A stretch of 32,760 bases of DNA from Candidatus Muiribacteriota bacterium (GTDB lineage Bacteria; Muiribacteriota; DAOVTB01), in the NCBI GenBank assembly GCA_030633305.1, contig DAOVTB010000024.1, positions 1 through 32,760 on the forward strand, read 5' to 3'. How positions within the stretch are numbered: the stretch's first letter is position 1; every line of letters starts with the position of its first letter. Shown here one piece after another: positions 30,980-32,760 of the stretch. Below the pieces are notes generated by a model that did no database searches, had not been told where the DNA came from, and saw only the letters and a program-made list of their open reading frames with translations. A program made the position numbers and the translations under genes.

Positions 30980-32620
30980 ATGAAAAAAATAATAGTTCTT
31001 TTGATTCTGTTAGTATTTATTCTGATTATTCCTTTTTATGCACAGACACTTACAATAGATGATGCAGATTCTGGTTGTACTACAAAAGGTGTATGGGCAG
31101 ATAATAAGTCAAATGGATTTGGTGCTGGTGGTACTGTAAATGGAAAGTATCTTTATACAAGCAGATATGCTCCTTTTAAAAAGACTGGAAATGAACAGGT
31201 TATCTGGACTCCAAATATTACAAAAGCTGGTAATTATAAGGTTGAAGTTTCTTTCAGGGGGACAGCTAACAGATCTTCAAAAGTTGGTTATGAAGTAAAA
31301 TATGATGGTGGGACAAAAAAAATGACAGTCAGCCAGAGATCAAATGGGATGACATGGGAAAAACTTGGAGAGTTTCCATTCAAGATTGGAACAAATGGTT
31401 CTGCTACTCTTACTACTGATGGTGGAGGATCGGCTGGTGCGGATGCTGCTAGATTTACATTTGTAAGTTCTTTGACTGGAGTTACAACAACTACTACAGG
31501 GTCACAGCTGGGAACTATAAGTCTGACTGGTCTAATAAATGCAGGAAATGTTAAGGATGTTTCGGCAACACTTGATAGTAGTAATTCTGGAACGCTTGAG
31601 TATACTTGCACAACCGGTGGTTCTGTAAAAGTGACTCCTTACCTTGAAACATACGGAAATGCAACGTTAAGTGCTGTTATAACAAAGAGTAACGGAACAA
31701 CTGTAAACTGGATCAGCTGGACTAGAGCAAATGATCATGATGGCAGTCTTTTGAATGTGAACGGTAGTGTTGTTGCCGCCTCTATGTCTAATCCAACAGG
31801 AAGTGATTGGAGTCCTGCAACGCCAGCTGATTATAAATATACACTAGCCAAAGGTGATAAGCTTGTGATTTCACTGACTGGATCTTTTGGTGCAGGAAAC
31901 CCGTCTTTTAAAGCAGTTGTATCTGAACCGAATCCTGGTACTTTTATTTCACCAGGTGGTAGTACTTCTGGTGGCGGAACAGGTGGTAGTGGATCAACCG
32001 GTGGTGGAACCGCAGGCGGCGGTACTACAGGTGGGGGTAATACCGGCGGAATGGGTAGTTACTCAACAGTAGTATTTGATAGCAGTAAAGATACTCTTAA
32101 GACCAAAGGATGTTCTATAACCAATGGAGTTGGACAAACAAATGGTGGAGATACATATTTATATGTGCCAGCTTCATTTGTTTCACAGTTAAGTGGACAG
32201 AATTTTCGTATTGAGCTTGATTGGGAAGTAAAACATGGGCATACAAAAGGGTATTTAACAATTGGAACCATGTTTCAGGAAGGATTACATATTTTTGGAT
32301 GGGGTAATTCATACAATCTTCGTGCAGCAAAGCGTGGAACCAAGTTAACAGCAAGTGCTGGTAGTATGATGAGTAGTGATCCATATAATAATCATGCACT
32401 TCAAATGAGCCATTTTCCATCAAGTAGACATACGCTTTATATTGATTGTACTGATCGAAGTATTAAAGTACATGATGGAAATAAAACATATGGAAATGTA
32501 ACTTTATCCAGATCGCTTTCATTACCAGGGAAAGATTTAAAAATAGGTTGGGCTTATGTTGATAATGTGATGGGTCGTGGTGCTAAAGTAAAGGTTTGGA
32601 GCGTCAGACTTTTGAAATAG
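30980..32620 (+). CDS. Exported golvesin-like protein with Gly/Thr hinge and C-terminal beta domain
   Basis: A 546-residue protein. A signal peptide (MKKIIVLLILLVFILIIPFYAQ) precedes a domain starting LTIDDADSGCTTKGVW and continuing VIWTPNITKAGNYKVEVSFRGTANRSSKVGYEVKYDGGTKKMTVSQRSNGMTWEKLGEFPF...GADAARF. This matches the golvesin C-terminal-like domain of extracellular lyases and adhesins. A middle beta domain follows, then a glycine/serine/threonine linker (about residues 320-355) and a C-terminal beta-sandwich-like domain (FRIELDWEVKHGHTKGYLTIGTMFQ...). It is probably a secreted or surface polysaccharide-associated protein. GGGAGG lies 6 nt before the ATG. Confidence 0.82.
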   Translation: MKKIIVLLILLVFILIIPFYAQTLTIDDADSGCTTKGVWADNKSNGFGAGGTVNGKYLYTSRYAPFKKTGNEQVIWTPNITKAGNYKVEVSFRGTANRSSKVGYEVKYDGGTKKMTVSQRSNGMTWEKLGEFPFKIGTNGSATLTTDGGGSAGADAARFTFVSSLTGVTTTTTGSQLGTISLTGLINAGNVKDVSATLDSSNSGTLEYTCTTGGSVKVTPYLETYGNATLSAVITKSNGTTVNWISWTRANDHDGSLLNVNGSVVAASMSNPTGSDWSPATPADYKYTLAKGDKLVISLTGSFGAGNPSFKAVVSEPNPGTFISPGGSTSGGGTGGSGSTGGGTAGGGTTGGGNTGGMGSYSTVVFDSSKDTLKTKGCSITNGVGQTNGGDTYLYVPASFVSQLSGQNFRIELDWEVKHGHTKGYLTIGTMFQEGLHIFGWGNSYNLRAAKRGTKLTASAGSMMSSDPYNNHALQMSHFPSSRHTLYIDCTDRSIKVHDGNKTYGNVTLSRSLSLPGKDLKIGWAYVDNVMGRGAKVKVWSVRLLK

Positions 32621-32642
32621 TAATTTAGAAATACAGTTAAAC

Positions 32643-32682
32643 AAAAAATGGAATTTCTTATTTATAGGGATTCCATTTTTTT
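32643..32682 (+). terminator. Rho-independent terminator
   Basis: AAAAAATGGAAT (32643-32654) pairs with ATTCCATTTTTT (32670-32681) and runs into a T-tract. It lies 22 nt after the stop of the golvesin-like gene. Confidence 0.85.
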
Positions 32683-32698
32683 ATTAGACAAAAGAAAA

Positions 32699-32722
32699 AA
32701 GACCTGTGAGGAACAGGTCTTT
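32699..32722 (-). terminator. Rho-independent terminator of the minus-strand tRNA
   Basis: AAGACCTGT (32699-32707) and ACAGGTCTT (32713-32721) form a 9-bp stem with a 5-nt loop. On the minus strand the stem runs into TTTTTTCTTTTG. It lies about 20 nt after the tRNA 3' end. Confidence 0.8.
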
Positions 32723-32741
32723 GCATATTCTTTTAAGTTGA

Positions 32742-32760
32742 TGGTGCCGAGGGCGAGAAA
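32742..32760 (-). tRNA. 3' end of a tRNA gene (cut by window edge; probably Leu)
   Basis: Minus strand from the edge: TTT CTCGC CCTCGGC A CCA. This is the end of the T loop, the 3' half of the T stem, seven acceptor bases, the discriminator A and an encoded CCA. The implied 5' acceptor strand GCCGAGG is common in bacterial tRNA-Leu, but the anticodon is outside the window. Confidence 0.75.

Overview
The window comes from an AT-rich bacterium. The ECF sigma/anti-sigma pair, CarD-type regulators, GGDEF signalling, type IV pilin-like proteins, an SLH-domain protein and many HEAT, ankyrin, Sel1 and TPR repeat proteins suggest an uncultured, deep-branching, envelope-bearing lineage. I cannot name the phylum from sequence alone. 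TTG and GTG starts are common, and strong AGGAGG-type ribosome binding sites occur throughout.

Layout. 1-2740 (+): the end of an FN3/beta-helix surface protein followed by a nucleotidyltransferase-fold protein. 3000-7621 (-): a small winged-helix protein; an operon of two CarD paralogues plus a DUF4097-like membrane protein; and two overlapping glycosyltransferase genes. 7756-12387 (+): a pilin-like operon that also encodes an ECF sigma factor and its zinc-finger anti-sigma factor, then a large unknown exported protein. 12385-13195: inverted repeats, a possible transposase remnant and a degenerate repeat block. 13195-16320 (-): a giant HEAT-repeat membrane protein. 16430-18421 (+): exported ankyrin and Sel1 proteins. 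18511-20440 (+): an ATP-grasp/esterase pair. 20563-21192 (+): ribosomal protein L25/Ctc. 21252-21806 (-): an SLH protein. 22012-24773 (+): a second pilin-like cluster and a GT2. 24763-26964 (-): a HEAT protein and a GT4. 27006-30757 (+): an ArsM-like methyltransferase and a GGDEF/TPR membrane protein. 30980-32620 (+): an exported golvesin-like protein. The right edge cuts the 3' end of a tRNA on the minus strand.

Most notable signals. (1) A family of 126-133 bp imperfect inverted repeats (four full copies and one half copy). Their outer arms differ completely between copies but stay self-complementary, and every copy keeps the same asymmetric stem defect (GAG-C-GA opposite TC-AT-CTC). The three plus-oriented copies begin 0 to 2 nt from the upstream stop codon. 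(2) Two near-identical ECF-type promoters, TGAACTATT-N9/10-TTTCGTTTAACTTAAT. One lies before the operon that encodes the ECF sigma factor and one before the exported-protein gene, so an autoregulated pilin/secretion regulon can be read from the sequence. (3) The carD operon has a perfect sigma-54 -24/-12 spacing motif and a leader whose 9-nt segment is complementary to its own Shine-Dalgarno.

All functional statements rest on reading motifs by eye. No database search was run.
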